This document shows, piece by piece, positions 1 to 6,619 of a stretch of 37,387 nucleotides of DNA. Every line of letters starts with the position of its first letter. Position 1 is the first letter of the stretch. The translations under genes were made by a program, and so were the position numbers. The notes beneath the pieces are model-generated. The model did no database searches, had not been told where the DNA came from, and worked only from the letters and a program-made list of their open reading frames with translations. The stretch comes from a virus: the IMG/VR virus record IMGVR_UViG_3300002514_000092, positions 1 through 37,387 of that record. One strand, 5' to 3'.

Positions 1-90
1 CTTGATCGCGGTAATATCGATGAAATGAGAGACTTAAATGAGTTTTTAGAAAACTTACTGGGCAAGCTGGAAGATCCATATAGAAGGTAA
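1..90 (+). CDS. C-terminal end of a truncated hypothetical protein
   Basis: Frame 1 is open from the first base to a TAA at 88-90 and encodes 29 residues ending in LEDPYRR. The segment is acidic and probably helical (DEMRDLNEFLENLLGKLED). The stop lies 5 bases before the next start, the same tight spacing as in the tagged-gene array that follows, so this is likely the tail of another array member. Its start lies outside the window, and neither a tag nor a function can be seen. Confidence 0.6.
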   Translation, partial: LDRGNIDEMRDLNEFLENLLGKLEDPYRR

Positions 91-95
91 ATAAA

Positions 96-353
96 ATGAA
101 ATTAACAAAATCAAAACTAAAACAAATCATTAAAGAAGAACTAACTTCAACCGGGATGGCTAAAAAATCCACAGACTTGGATGCAGCAAGAGCCGCCGGC
201 AGATCACGTGATCAGATTGGGCGAGTAGAAGCAATTAAGTTAATCGGAACCCTTGAAGATATGGGTTACATCGTGTCAATGGGCGCAGTCAATCAACTAA
301 CTGATCTTCTTCAAGCAATGGAACAATCTGAAGATGTTCGTCACGGAGGGTAA
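96..353 (+). CDS. Tagged small protein (ITK-type N-terminal peptide), 85 aa
   Basis: First visible member of the tagged array. Residues 1-15 (MKLTKSKLKQIIKEE) are the shared basic amphipathic peptide: alternating Lys/Thr, then a helix with II at 11-12 and an acidic end. An I-x-E tripeptide (IKE) lies at 12-14. The rest (residues 16-85) is unrelated to the other members and predicted helical, with a DAARAAGRSRDQIGRVEAIKLIG segment. It opens 5 bases after the preceding stop, and the next gene starts 1 base after its TAA. I do not recognise the body. The likely role, by analogy with T4 internal proteins, is packaging in the virion and co-injection; this is inference. Confidence 0.75.
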   Translation: MKLTKSKLKQIIKEELTSTGMAKKSTDLDAARAAGRSRDQIGRVEAIKLIGTLEDMGYIVSMGAVNQLTDLLQAMEQSEDVRHGG

Positions 354-354
354 A

Positions 355-747
355 ATGAGAATCACAAAACGACAACTAAGACGAATCATCAAAGAGGAAA
401 GGACGAAGCTCCTAAAAGAGGCGCCGGCGCCATTACCTATGAAGTCTAGGGCCGACCCTGTTTTTGCTAGCTTGATCAAGGGCTTGATCAAGGAACAGTC
501 TAGAGCAAAATCTGAAGGTGAATTGCAGGGTGATCTTGCAAGTATAATTGATGCAATCGAGTCAGTTGCCTTTGAAATGTATGGCCTAGAAGATCCAGGC
601 AACCCAGGCGCAGCAACTGGAGACGAAATGGCGAGAGGTCTAGAAGCACAAGTCGAAAGACTAAGCACATTCTTTGATCAGCTAGAAGCATATTTCGTTA
701 CAATTGATGATATGAGCGGAAGGAACCCAGGCGGAAGTATAGGATAA
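355..747 (+). CDS. Tagged small protein, 130 aa
   Basis: The protein starts MRITKRQLRRIIKEERTKLL and runs into LKE at residues 20-22, a consensus T4-type prohead-protease site (L/I-x-E). A proline/alanine stretch (APAPLP) follows, then a helical, acidic body with no recognised domain. ATG 355 was chosen over the in-frame ATG at 334. The tag begins exactly there, and a GGAGGG ribosome-binding site sits 5-10 bases upstream, inside the end of the previous gene. The stop overlaps the next start (TAATG at 745-749), so translation is probably coupled. Confidence 0.8.
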   Translation: MRITKRQLRRIIKEERTKLLKEAPAPLPMKSRADPVFASLIKGLIKEQSRAKSEGELQGDLASIIDAIESVAFEMYGLEDPGNPGAATGDEMARGLEAQVERLSTFFDQLEAYFVTIDDMSGRNPGGSIG

Positions 748-1895
748 TGAAGAGACGCTCCCAACATGTACTTGAGGAACAACTTATTAGAGAGTGTGTT
801 CGAAGTCTGTTAATAGAGATCGGGGTTCTCGACAAGTTTAAGGGTTGGATAGAGGAAGTCCCCGGGGAAGCAAGAAAAATTTGGTCTAGACTTAAGCAAG
901 AGGCTATGGAATCCAAAGATCTCGCCGTTATTCTCATGAAGATGGCATCCGGGAAAGAGGTCAGTGACGAAGAAAAAATGGCGGTCCAGGATCAACTAGC
1001 TGACATTGGCAAGGCCGGTGTATTTGGTGCATCTTTAGTGGCACCCGGGTTGTGGCCACTGGTTGCTGATATCTTTATGATAGGTGCGGAAGAGACCGGC
1101 GTATCATTTAGGCCTTCTTCATTTGAAGAGTGGGAACCCTTTATAGACGAACCGGTTGATGTAGAAGCAGCAAAGCCGGATGGTGTGGCTGCTGGTGAAA
1201 AGGAAGGTAAAGATTTGAAAGAGAGTATAAGGATTACTAGAAATAAATTACGAGGGATTATAAGAGAACATCTTCTGCTAGAACAACAAGAGATGCTTTC
1301 AATACTCGCAGACCCTGGCCAGCATTCGAAAGGCAGCTTAGAATATATTCAAAATAAAATTGCCAATTATGCCCTTAACAACGATATCACCGGCGCACTT
1401 AAAGATCCTGATATCGGGGGGAGTAGCGATCTAGATCTAGATATAGACGAAATGAGGCCATGGATAAAACGTGTTGGAGACCCTGCATGGTTGGGTAAAG
1501 ATCATGTCGCCCCTCCCAATTGGGATCCTAAAGCCGTATCCAGCTTTTTATCCAGGTTGGAAAATGCATGGTATGATAGGCAAAAACAAGCGACAGATCT
1601 AGGGCACCGGTCCGGACAGGCTACAAAAGAAAGAGAAATTATAGGTAACGCATTGACAATGGATTATGTAATGCCTGATGATATCAAAGGCCTCAAATTC
1701 CAGATTCGACGTACAGGCGGTGCACCAAGTAATATTAATATTGAAGACGATGGTATGGTGTCCAATATTAGAGCAGAAGATGCAACTCGCGCCGGCCTAA
1801 CACTGGATGATATTATTAAGGTCCTTCGTGACGGTGGTGCAAAAGAGCGAAAGAAGCAGAGGCCAATTAAACACACACCACCGACATATGACTAG
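747..1895 (+). CDS. Large doubly tagged protein, 382 aa
   Basis: The longest array member carries two different tag-like peptides. Residues 9-24 (LEEQLIRECVRSLLIE) are a second tag type, ending in LIE; the same type recurs in the genes at 16072 and 19417. Residues 161-179 (IRITRNKLRGIIREHLLLE) are an internal copy of the common ITK-type tag, ending in LLE. Between them, residues about 75-115 resemble a short LETM1-like pattern: SDEEKMAVQDQL, then a hydrophobic APGLWPLVADIFM stretch. That similarity is weak. The C-terminal 200 residues have no recognised domain. The layout suggests two tagged genes fused head to tail. The gene is translationally coupled to its predecessor by TAATG. Confidence 0.75.
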   Translation: MKRRSQHVLEEQLIRECVRSLLIEIGVLDKFKGWIEEVPGEARKIWSRLKQEAMESKDLAVILMKMASGKEVSDEEKMAVQDQLADIGKAGVFGASLVAPGLWPLVADIFMIGAEETGVSFRPSSFEEWEPFIDEPVDVEAAKPDGVAAGEKEGKDLKESIRITRNKLRGIIREHLLLEQQEMLSILADPGQHSKGSLEYIQNKIANYALNNDITGALKDPDIGGSSDLDLDIDEMRPWIKRVGDPAWLGKDHVAPPNWDPKAVSSFLSRLENAWYDRQKQATDLGHRSGQATKEREIIGNALTMDYVMPDDIKGLKFQIRRTGGAPSNINIEDDGMVSNIRAEDATRAGLTLDDIIKVLRDGGAKERKKQRPIKHTPPTYD

Positions 1896-1958
1896 GTTAA
1901 ATAAAGCGTACAAAGATAATTAAGAAAAGAACAAAAGTTTTTAAAAGGAGAAACTATT

Positions 1959-2054
1959 ATGAAAAAGGTATTACACAAACTGGCAAATTTATTCAATAGC
2001 TCACACTGCTGCTGCTGCTGTGGTTGTTGCAGTTGCAAATCTGGTTGCTGCTAA
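1959..2054 (+). CDS. Cysteine-rich micropeptide, 31 aa
   Basis: ATG 1959 follows a strong AAAAGGAG site at 1943-1950 and encodes 31 residues, 10 of them cysteine. They lie at 17-21, 23, 24, 26, 30 and 31, with only Gly, Ser and Lys between them. The first 16 residues form a short basic/hydrophobic helix (MKKVLHKLANLFNSSH). The composition is metallothionein-like or suited to binding soft metals or heme, but no named family fits. It lies between two tagged genes and its stop is 10 bases before the next start. Short tandem TGC codons raise the possibility of a slippage-generated run, but the ribosome-binding site and spacing favour a real gene. Confidence 0.6.
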   Translation: MKKVLHKLANLFNSSHCCCCCGCCSCKSGCC

Positions 2055-2064
2055 AAGAAGTCTC

Positions 2065-2271
2065 ATGAAAATAACCAGATACCAGCTTAGAAAAATCATT
2101 CGTGAGTCCTTAGAAGAGAAATATGGGAAAGACTACTTATCAAAGACCCACACCGGTGGTGAGGGTGAAGAAGAAGACCCGGAGCTAGACTTTACGAAAG
2201 AAGAACTCGACGAGGGTGAGGCGCAAGACATTGACTACTGGTATCAGGTCGGCCGAAAGACAAAGCATTAG
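2065..2271 (+). CDS. Tagged acidic small protein, 68 aa
   Basis: The product starts MKITRYQLRKIIRESLEE, with LEE at residues 16-18 as the candidate protease site. The remainder is very acidic (EGEEEDPELDFTKEELDEGEAQD) and probably disordered. ATG 2065 was chosen over the in-frame upstream ATG at 2020 because the tag begins there and the upstream start would overlap the Cys-rich peptide gene. A purine-rich AAAAGAAG lies just upstream. The body is not recognised. Confidence 0.75.
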   Translation: MKITRYQLRKIIRESLEEKYGKDYLSKTHTGGEGEEEDPELDFTKEELDEGEAQDIDYWYQVGRKTKH

Positions 2272-2289
2272 AGTATTTAAGGAAGCAAA

Positions 2290-2583
2290 ATGAAAATCAC
2301 AAAACGACAACTTAAGAGAATTATTAAGGAAGAGAAAGCCAAACTTCAAGAGAGAACGCCTGCCGATGCCGGCATGGCTGCTGCTCGACATGAGGGCCAA
2401 GTCGACTATCAATGGTTAGCAGAGCGAGTTGATCAGCAGGCCCGGGCGTTAGAGCAGCTGCTGATGGATGCAGAGAGTGCAATGATAATGAATGATAATA
2501 AAAGCTTGGTCGATGATTTCGAAAAGCTAGTTGAAGATGTATTCCAGCTAGCAGTTACATTTGATCGTCTCGGTGGAGGTTAA
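2290..2583 (+). CDS. Tagged small helical protein, 97 aa
   Basis: Starts MKITKRQLKRIIKEEKAKL and runs into LQE at residues 19-21. The body is all-helical in appearance (WLAERVDQQARALEQLLMDAE, then VDDFEKLVEDVFQLAVTFD), so it may form a small helical bundle. A GGAAGC site lies upstream. The next gene begins one base after its TAA. The tag is nearly identical at protein level to the next gene's tag, but the codons differ at many synonymous positions. These are therefore old paralogous tags under protein-level selection, not a recent duplication. Confidence 0.78.
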   Translation: MKITKRQLKRIIKEEKAKLQERTPADAGMAAARHEGQVDYQWLAERVDQQARALEQLLMDAESAMIMNDNKSLVDDFEKLVEDVFQLAVTFDRLGGG

Positions 2584-2584
2584 G

Positions 2585-2854
2585 ATGAAAATTACGAAAA
2601 GACAATTAAAAAGAATCATTAAAGAGGAAAAAGCACGCCTCGTTAGAGAGATGAATCCTGACGGAACTATTTCTGATGGTGAAGATGAAATGCGAGATGA
2701 TTTCCTAACCGAGGTTGAGATGAAGATCGATGAACTAATGGAATTCGTGCATGCTTCGGCAAGACGAATCGGTGGAGACTTTAGAGCCCCTGGTATCAGA
2801 GCGCAGGCTAAAGATATTATACTAGCTAAAGTCAAGGCTTTCCGAAAGAGATAA
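2585..2854 (+). CDS. Tagged small protein, 89 aa
   Basis: Starts MKITKRQLKRIIKEEKARL; the tag ends LVRE, where the strict site would be IKE at 12-14. The body is acidic then basic (DGTISDGEDEMRDDFLTEVEMKIDEL, ending KVKAFRKR). ATG 2585 is preferred to the in-frame ATG 2561, which lies inside the previous gene. A GGAGGTTAAG site sits directly upstream. Unknown function. Confidence 0.78.
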   Translation: MKITKRQLKRIIKEEKARLVREMNPDGTISDGEDEMRDDFLTEVEMKIDELMEFVHASARRIGGDFRAPGIRAQAKDIILAKVKAFRKR

Positions 2855-2856
2855 TA

Positions 2857-3309
2857 ATGAAAATTACGAAGAAGCAACTTAAACATATTATCAAAGAAGA
2901 GAAGTCTAGACTTCTTAGAGAGCAATGGGACGACATTGATACAGGTTCACCCTTGATCGAATTTGCCCGGGCTTACAGAGGCTTGGGTGATGCTGTCGCC
3001 TCCCAGGTTGATGCTGTGGTCGGTGCCTATATCACTGGAGCCGGCGGCGCCGGAAGAGATGATTTTACCGAAACTGTTTATGAACAAAATCCCAATGCAA
3101 TTGATATGGCCATGGATAGATTGGGCCGAGTGCTTCGTTATGGTGATCTTGGTGGTGAGGGTGAAATGATCCTTGAAGCACTTGAGGCCGCGCAAACGAT
3201 TAATTTGCAGGGTGATGAAGATGATATTAAAAACGAGGGTACTTCCCTCGAAGACATGCCTGATGCATGGCGACAGGTGTTGGGCAAATGCCTAAAGGAT
3301 ACAAAGTGA
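2857..3309 (+). CDS. Tagged small protein, 150 aa
   Basis: Starts MKITKKQLKHIIKEEKSRLL, ending in LRE (residues 20-22). The body has a small-residue-rich stretch (YITGAGGAGRDD) flanked by helices and ends KCLKDTK. It opens 2 bases after the previous stop and overlaps the next gene by a GTGA junction. The body is not recognised. Confidence 0.78.
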   Translation: MKITKKQLKHIIKEEKSRLLREQWDDIDTGSPLIEFARAYRGLGDAVASQVDAVVGAYITGAGGAGRDDFTETVYEQNPNAIDMAMDRLGRVLRYGDLGGEGEMILEALEAAQTINLQGDEDDIKNEGTSLEDMPDAWRQVLGKCLKDTK

Positions 3310-3581
3310 ATATTACAAAGAAACAGCTTAAAAGAATCATCAAAGAAGAGAAAGCTAAGCTACAAGAAGCATATGAATATAATCCTATCGATGAGATGTA
3401 TTTGATGCTTGATCACCTTCAAAAAGCGCAGATGATTGCAGAAGAAATTGTGAAATACTCTGAACGTGATCCAGCATACGAGGAGTTCGGTCATCCTTTC
3501 TTTTCTTTCTCTAACCAATTAAAGAAACTTATGGCTCCTGTCGGTTCCCAGGCAGATAAAGCGTATAAACAAGGAAAGTAA
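3306..3581 (+). CDS. Tagged small protein with GTG start, 91 aa
   Basis: The tag reads (M)NITKKQLKRIIKEEKAKL and then LQE, beginning at GTG 3306, which overlaps the preceding TGA (GTGA). An in-frame ATG at 3267 would add 13 residues before the tag and overlap the previous gene by 43 bases, so GTG is preferred. The body is helical with aromatic residues (YEYNPIDEMYLMLDHLQKAQ). Unknown function. Confidence 0.75.
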   Translation: MNITKKQLKRIIKEEKAKLQEAYEYNPIDEMYLMLDHLQKAQMIAEEIVKYSERDPAYEEFGHPFFSFSNQLKKLMAPVGSQADKAYKQGK

Positions 3582-3582
3582 G

Positions 3583-4287
3583 ATGAAAATTACCAGACGA
3601 CAATTAAGAAAGATTATTCAAGAGACTAGTGATCCCACACTAGCTATAATGGATTATAAGGAATGGGCTAGCGACTATATGGGTACCCCTTCCGGGGGAA
3701 ATTCATCATCAGTACTTGCAACTTATACAGTTGAAAATGCACTGGAAACTAAAGACTGGATGTCAATTGCCATGGGAATGGGACTTGATCCTCGTGAAGT
3801 TGGATTTGAGGTTCGTCGTCAACAAAAAGAACATGATACCGGTGGGACATTGAGTGATGAAGAAATATACCAACAAAGCTTTATGGAAAGCAGAGAAGTA
3901 AAACTAACTAAAAGACAGTTAAAAAGAATTATCAGGGAAGAAAAAACAAAGTTGCTGAAGGAGCAAACATCTGGCTGGGATAACTTTACGCCAGAGGGTG
4001 AAGCCGAGGACGAGATGTACTTAGCAGCAGAGGATATGCCCGAGCTTCTCAAAGCCATCGACCGCAATCAGAAGCATGCTGCTTCAACTACGGATCCTAG
4101 CATGGCTAGCATGTATGAAGATGATGCTATGTCGCTACAAACGATATATGATATGTCGGAAAAAGCGTTCGGGGCCATGCAGACCACTCCGCCTGAACAG
4201 CTTAGTGATTATATATACCGGCTTGACACTATAGTTCGAGAACAAATACCCGGTAATCTCTATGGCTGGATAGCAGGGGAATACTAA
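3583..4287 (+). CDS. Protein with two tags, apparent fusion of two tagged genes, 234 aa
   Basis: Residues 1-14 are MKITRRQLRKIIQE. A second, better-conserved tag sits at 107-127 (KLTKRQLKRIIREEKTKLL, then KE) and ends in LKE. It is preceded by MESREV, whose Met could once have been, or still be, an internal start. The two bodies (15-105 and 128-234) are unrelated to each other. The first tag lacks the usual LxE end. The structure looks like two neighbouring array genes joined by loss of a stop codon, or a deliberate tag-body-tag-body polyprotein that the prohead protease could cut. Confidence 0.75.
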   Translation: MKITRRQLRKIIQETSDPTLAIMDYKEWASDYMGTPSGGNSSSVLATYTVENALETKDWMSIAMGMGLDPREVGFEVRRQQKEHDTGGTLSDEEIYQQSFMESREVKLTKRQLKRIIREEKTKLLKEQTSGWDNFTPEGEAEDEMYLAAEDMPELLKAIDRNQKHAASTTDPSMASMYEDDAMSLQTIYDMSEKAFGAMQTTPPEQLSDYIYRLDTIVREQIPGNLYGWIAGEY

Positions 4288-4288
4288 G

Positions 4289-4573
4289 ATGAAAGTGCCG
4301 GCAATCAGTAGAAGAGAGTTAAGACGTATCATCAAAGAAGAAATTGAGTCGCTTAAGGTTGACTTGGAAAAACAGGGATCTGATGAAGAAGTAAAGATGG
4401 CCATCAATCAACTACAAACGATTGCAGCAACGGCCTTAGAGCTTAGTAAACTTATTCAGGACATGAACTATGTTCCAGAGTGGGGTGACGGAAAGATTGC
4501 TGTAACGCTGGATAAACTTACATCTTTAAGGTCATACATGGTCGGAAAATCGATCGACGATGAACTTTTTTAA
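4289..4573 (+). CDS. Tagged small protein ending the array, 94 aa
   Basis: Starts MKVPAISRRELRRIIKEEIE, a tag with a longer leader, then DLE at residues 25-27. The remainder contains a helical pattern (LQTIAATALELSKLIQDM), then a PEWGDGKIAVTLDKLTSLRSY segment. I associate that segment with other tagged small proteins in marine phage sequence, from memory and unchecked. The gene follows its predecessor by 1 base and is the last of the contiguous array. Confidence 0.72.
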   Translation: MKVPAISRRELRRIIKEEIESLKVDLEKQGSDEEVKMAINQLQTIAATALELSKLIQDMNYVPEWGDGKIAVTLDKLTSLRSYMVGKSIDDELF

Positions 4574-4607
4574 AAAATATAACATTTCTTCTAATAAAAT
4601 ATGAGCC

Positions 4608-4639
4608 CTTGTGTAAATCAATTTCAAGCGTGATACAAT
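4608..4639 (+). promoter_or_regulatory. Putative phage promoter P1 (20-base spacer class)
   Basis: CTTGTG at 4608-4613 and TACAAT at 4634-4639 are separated by exactly 20 bases, and TGA directly precedes the -10 box. The same arrangement occurs at four other places (7554, 8474, 11549, 15725). It lies in the gap after the tagged array and just before the next gene. The predicted transcription start is about 4646. Confidence 0.45.
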
Positions 4640-4646
4640 ACTAATA

Positions 4647-4856
4647 TTGAAAACGCTGATACAAAAGGGTGACGTAGTATTATTCGATCACATGGGATTG
4701 CAATATCGCGGCGTAGTATTAGGGATTAAGAAAGCTACTATTAATAGAAAAGATCACACTATAGTTACTGTAAAATCCACAACACACAAGCTATCGTTAG
4801 ATATCAATTTAACTCTTTTTCCGTCTAGGGTGAAAGTACTTTCCTATGATTCATAG
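4647..4856 (+). CDS. Small KGDVV-type (SH3-like) protein, about 69 aa
   Basis: The encoded protein reads KTLIQKGDVVLFDHMGLQYRGVVLGIKK, then a beta-rich tail. The (K/I)GDVV opening, the RGVV strand and the length match the small SH3/KOW-like barrel family repeated through this window. The only plausible start is TTG 4647 (or a near-cognate codon). It lies about 8 bases after the -10 box at 4634-4639, so the transcript would be almost leaderless; the start is uncertain. Unknown biochemical role. Confidence 0.5.
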   Translation: MKTLIQKGDVVLFDHMGLQYRGVVLGIKKATINRKDHTIVTVKSTTHKLSLDINLTLFPSRVKVLSYDS

Positions 4857-5058
4857 TAAGACGCACCATCTATTGTCTCATGGGGCCCGGTATGATTCAG
4901 TATTTTTATACAACAGTTATGATTATCTTTCGCATGTATAACATATTTGCATTGTGGCGTACCTTCCTTAAGACTCATTATGCTTTTATACAAACGCATG
5001 ATAATTGTTTTAATCATGATCTTAATTATTCTGACACACTATCTTAGGACTTAACAAA

Positions 5059-5490
5059 ATGGATTATAGCAGAGATTTTTTACACGTCGACTTGAAGACA
5101 TATTCTAAAATACTCGATTGCCTTATGAATAATAATAAGATTAAAGCCATTAAAGCGTTACGTGATCATACCGGAGGTAGTCTTAAAGAGGCAAAGTGGG
5201 CAGTTGACTTATTACACCATGAAAAAATTAGTACGTCTTCAGCCGGTGTTCCGCCCAAGGAAGCCAAGCGTATATTGACCGGGCCACAGATTGTTCATGT
5301 AGTATTAGACTATGGTGAAGGCCCGGTAGAGATTGATATGGAAAACATGCAATTAAGAGCGCTAAGTGAACTGGGGCGCCTAGGTGTGCATACATGTACT
5401 AAGATGCTTGAATTAGTAGAAATTTTTGAGGCAATTATGTGTGGAAAGAAGATAAAGATTGAAGATACAGACGAAGGAGACAACCAATGA
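5059..5490 (+). CDS. Protein with ribosomal L7/L12 C-terminal-like motif, 143 aa
   Basis: Residues about 25-52 (NKIKAIKALRDHTGGSLKEA, then KWAVD) match the signature of the bL12 C-terminal domain (K-I-x-VIK-x-(V/I)R-x-x-TG-x-(S/G)LKEAK-x-(L/A)V). That surface recruits translation factors on the ribosome. The rest (60-143) contains a strand-rich segment (QIVHVVLDYGEGPVEIDMEN) and a helical tail with no recognised domain. It may mimic L7/L12 or simply use the same fold, as several non-ribosomal proteins do. The stop overlaps the next start by ATGA, so the downstream genes are probably cotranslated. Confidence 0.65.
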   Translation: MDYSRDFLHVDLKTYSKILDCLMNNNKIKAIKALRDHTGGSLKEAKWAVDLLHHEKISTSSAGVPPKEAKRILTGPQIVHVVLDYGEGPVEIDMENMQLRALSELGRLGVHTCTKMLELVEIFEAIMCGKKIKIEDTDEGDNQ

Positions 5491-5699
5491 AAGATAAAAC
5501 ACCATGCTATCCCGATTTTGAGCAATCATTTTTGTTCGAAGATTATGAAAATATAAAGACGGTTCCCCAGGCCTGGTTAATTGCAACACGTAACATGAAA
5601 GGGAACATTATTTTTTATGATGATGAATATCCAGCGCTAACAAACAATGTTACAATTTATAAAAAGAGAATATCAAGTGAAGATCGGCGACGTGGTTAG
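5487..5699 (+). CDS. Hypothetical protein, 70 aa
   Basis: ATG 5487 overlaps the stop of the preceding gene (ATGA). The protein is aromatic-rich (FEQSFLFEDYENIKTVPQAWLIATRNMKGNIIFYDDEYPAL) and ends in a basic tail. Its last 23 bases overlap the next gene. No family recognised. Confidence 0.55.
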   Translation: MKDKTPCYPDFEQSFLFEDYENIKTVPQAWLIATRNMKGNIIFYDDEYPALTNNVTIYKKRISSEDRRRG

Positions 5700-5883
5700 T
5701 TTTTCAAGCGATAATGATAAAATGTATGTTGGTATAATTGTGGACATGGTAGATATCGATGAAAAGGGATCTGGTGTTTCACCCCCCCAGGTAGATATTT
5801 TATGGGAAAATGGGGATATAGAAACAACATGGCAAGATGAAATTAGTCTACTAATGGAAGAAAACATTAAGGTGTTAACATGA
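5677..5883 (+). CDS. Small (I)GDVV-type SH3-like protein with GTG start, 68 aa
   Basis: GTG 5677 gives (M)KIGDVVSFSSDNDKMYVGII, then VDILWENGDIETTWQDEISLL. This is the pattern GDVV, then (V/G)xI, then a W-x-(N/D)G turn, typical of the family in this window and of SH3/KOW-like barrels. An upstream in-frame start at 5647 is rejected because it would lie deep inside the previous gene and put residues before the conserved motif. The stop overlaps the next micropeptide start (ATGA). Confidence 0.62.
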   Translation: MKIGDVVSFSSDNDKMYVGIIVDMVDIDEKGSGVSPPQVDILWENGDIETTWQDEISLLMEENIKVLT

Positions 5884-5969
5884 GTGATACAGTGTTATTT
5901 ATCACCGCATGTACCATGGTTGGGATCATAGTATTGCTTCCCACATATTTTGAAAAAAAGAAAAAATGA
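5880..5969 (+). CDS. Single-span membrane micropeptide, 29 aa
   Basis: ATG 5880 overlaps the previous stop (ATGA) and the TGA overlaps the next start (ATGA), so the ORF is coupled on both sides. The sequence is MSDTVLFITACTMVGIIVLL, then PTYFEKKKK: one hydrophobic segment (residues 4-20) with a basic C-terminal tail, which predicts the N terminus outside and the C terminus in the cytoplasm. It directly precedes a GDLV-type gene, an arrangement repeated at 9254, 9800 and 11146. Confidence 0.55.
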   Translation: MSDTVLFITACTMVGIIVLLPTYFEKKKK

Positions 5970-6160
5970 ATATCGGCGATTTAGTAAAAATGAAATATGA
6001 AATGTGGTGGAAGGTTTATAATAGGAAGGCCGACTATATTTCTACACATGCCCTGGTTATTGATAGGGCACGAAATGCTATTAAGTTATTACATGCGGAC
6101 GGTCGTATTAAGTCCGGCCTCGTAGATCAGTGGGAAGTTGTAAGTACATGTGAAAAATAA
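5966..6160 (+). CDS. Small IGDLV-type SH3-like protein, 64 aa
   Basis: Starts MNIGDLVKMKYEMWWKVYN and later has HALVIDRARNAIKLLHADGRIKSG, then WEVV. The GDLV opening, central hydrophobic strand, DGR turn and closing W-E-V are the family pattern. It is coupled to the upstream micropeptide by ATGA and overlaps the following gene by 11 bases. Confidence 0.62.
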   Translation: MNIGDLVKMKYEMWWKVYNRKADYISTHALVIDRARNAIKLLHADGRIKSGLVDQWEVVSTCEK

Positions 6161-6368
6161 TACTTCCATAGGTGATCTGATTAGGTTTGGGTTTATTGAA
6201 GAAAATTGTGCTCTTAATGATCAGATTGCACTATACCTAGGGTGTGAATACAAAATTATGGGTGATGATATACCCATGCGTCATCATCTCATACTGCATC
6301 ATGGATGTAAAAGTATAAAAGTTATTGATGAAAGAGTATTTTCATATGCAACTGAGCTTGTTTCATGA
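6150..6368 (+). CDS. Small IGDLI-type SH3-like protein, 72 aa
   Basis: GTG 6150 gives (M)KNNTSIGDLIRFGFIEENCA, then IALYLGCEYK and ending ERVFSYATELVS. It belongs to the GDLV family, with a short extra N-terminal segment. It overlaps the genes on both sides by 11 and 4 bases. There is no alternative ATG before the conserved motif. Confidence 0.58.
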   Translation: MKNNTSIGDLIRFGFIEENCALNDQIALYLGCEYKIMGDDIPMRHHLILHHGCKSIKVIDERVFSYATELVS

Positions 6369-6595
6369 AAACAGGTGATATTGTTAGATTTGCAAAGTGG
6401 GAAGACATTGTGGACATTGATGATTGGTCAACAACACCCAAGAAACACATAGGATTATTAATATCATATGATAAGCTTATGAAATCAGCGTTAGTCTTAT
6501 ATGACTGTGAACTTTTTAAAATCCGGGGCCAATTGATAGAAAAAGCCGGAAAATTAATTAATATGTCAACAAAAAAAGAAGCCGACAAAGTTTAA
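6365..6595 (+). CDS. Small TGDIV-type SH3-like protein, 76 aa
   Basis: MKTGDIVRFAKWEDIVDIDD, then KKHIGLLISYDKLMKSALVLYDCEL. The GDIV opening and GLLI strand place it in the repeated small-barrel family. It is coupled to its predecessor by ATGA. It is the last gene before the long non-coding stretch. Confidence 0.62.
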   Translation: MKTGDIVRFAKWEDIVDIDDWSTTPKKHIGLLISYDKLMKSALVLYDCELFKIRGQLIEKAGKLINMSTKKEADKV

Positions 6596-6619
6596 AAATT
6601 AAACATTAGAATAACGTTG

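Noticed and set aside
4892-5054. Two small ORFs in the 4857-5058 gap: 4892-5047 (51 aa) and a hydrophobic 18-aa ORF at 4998-5054
   Set aside because: Neither has a convincing ribosome-binding site. The second is hydrophobic mainly because the DNA is AT-rich, though its position just before 5059 resembles the other micropeptides.
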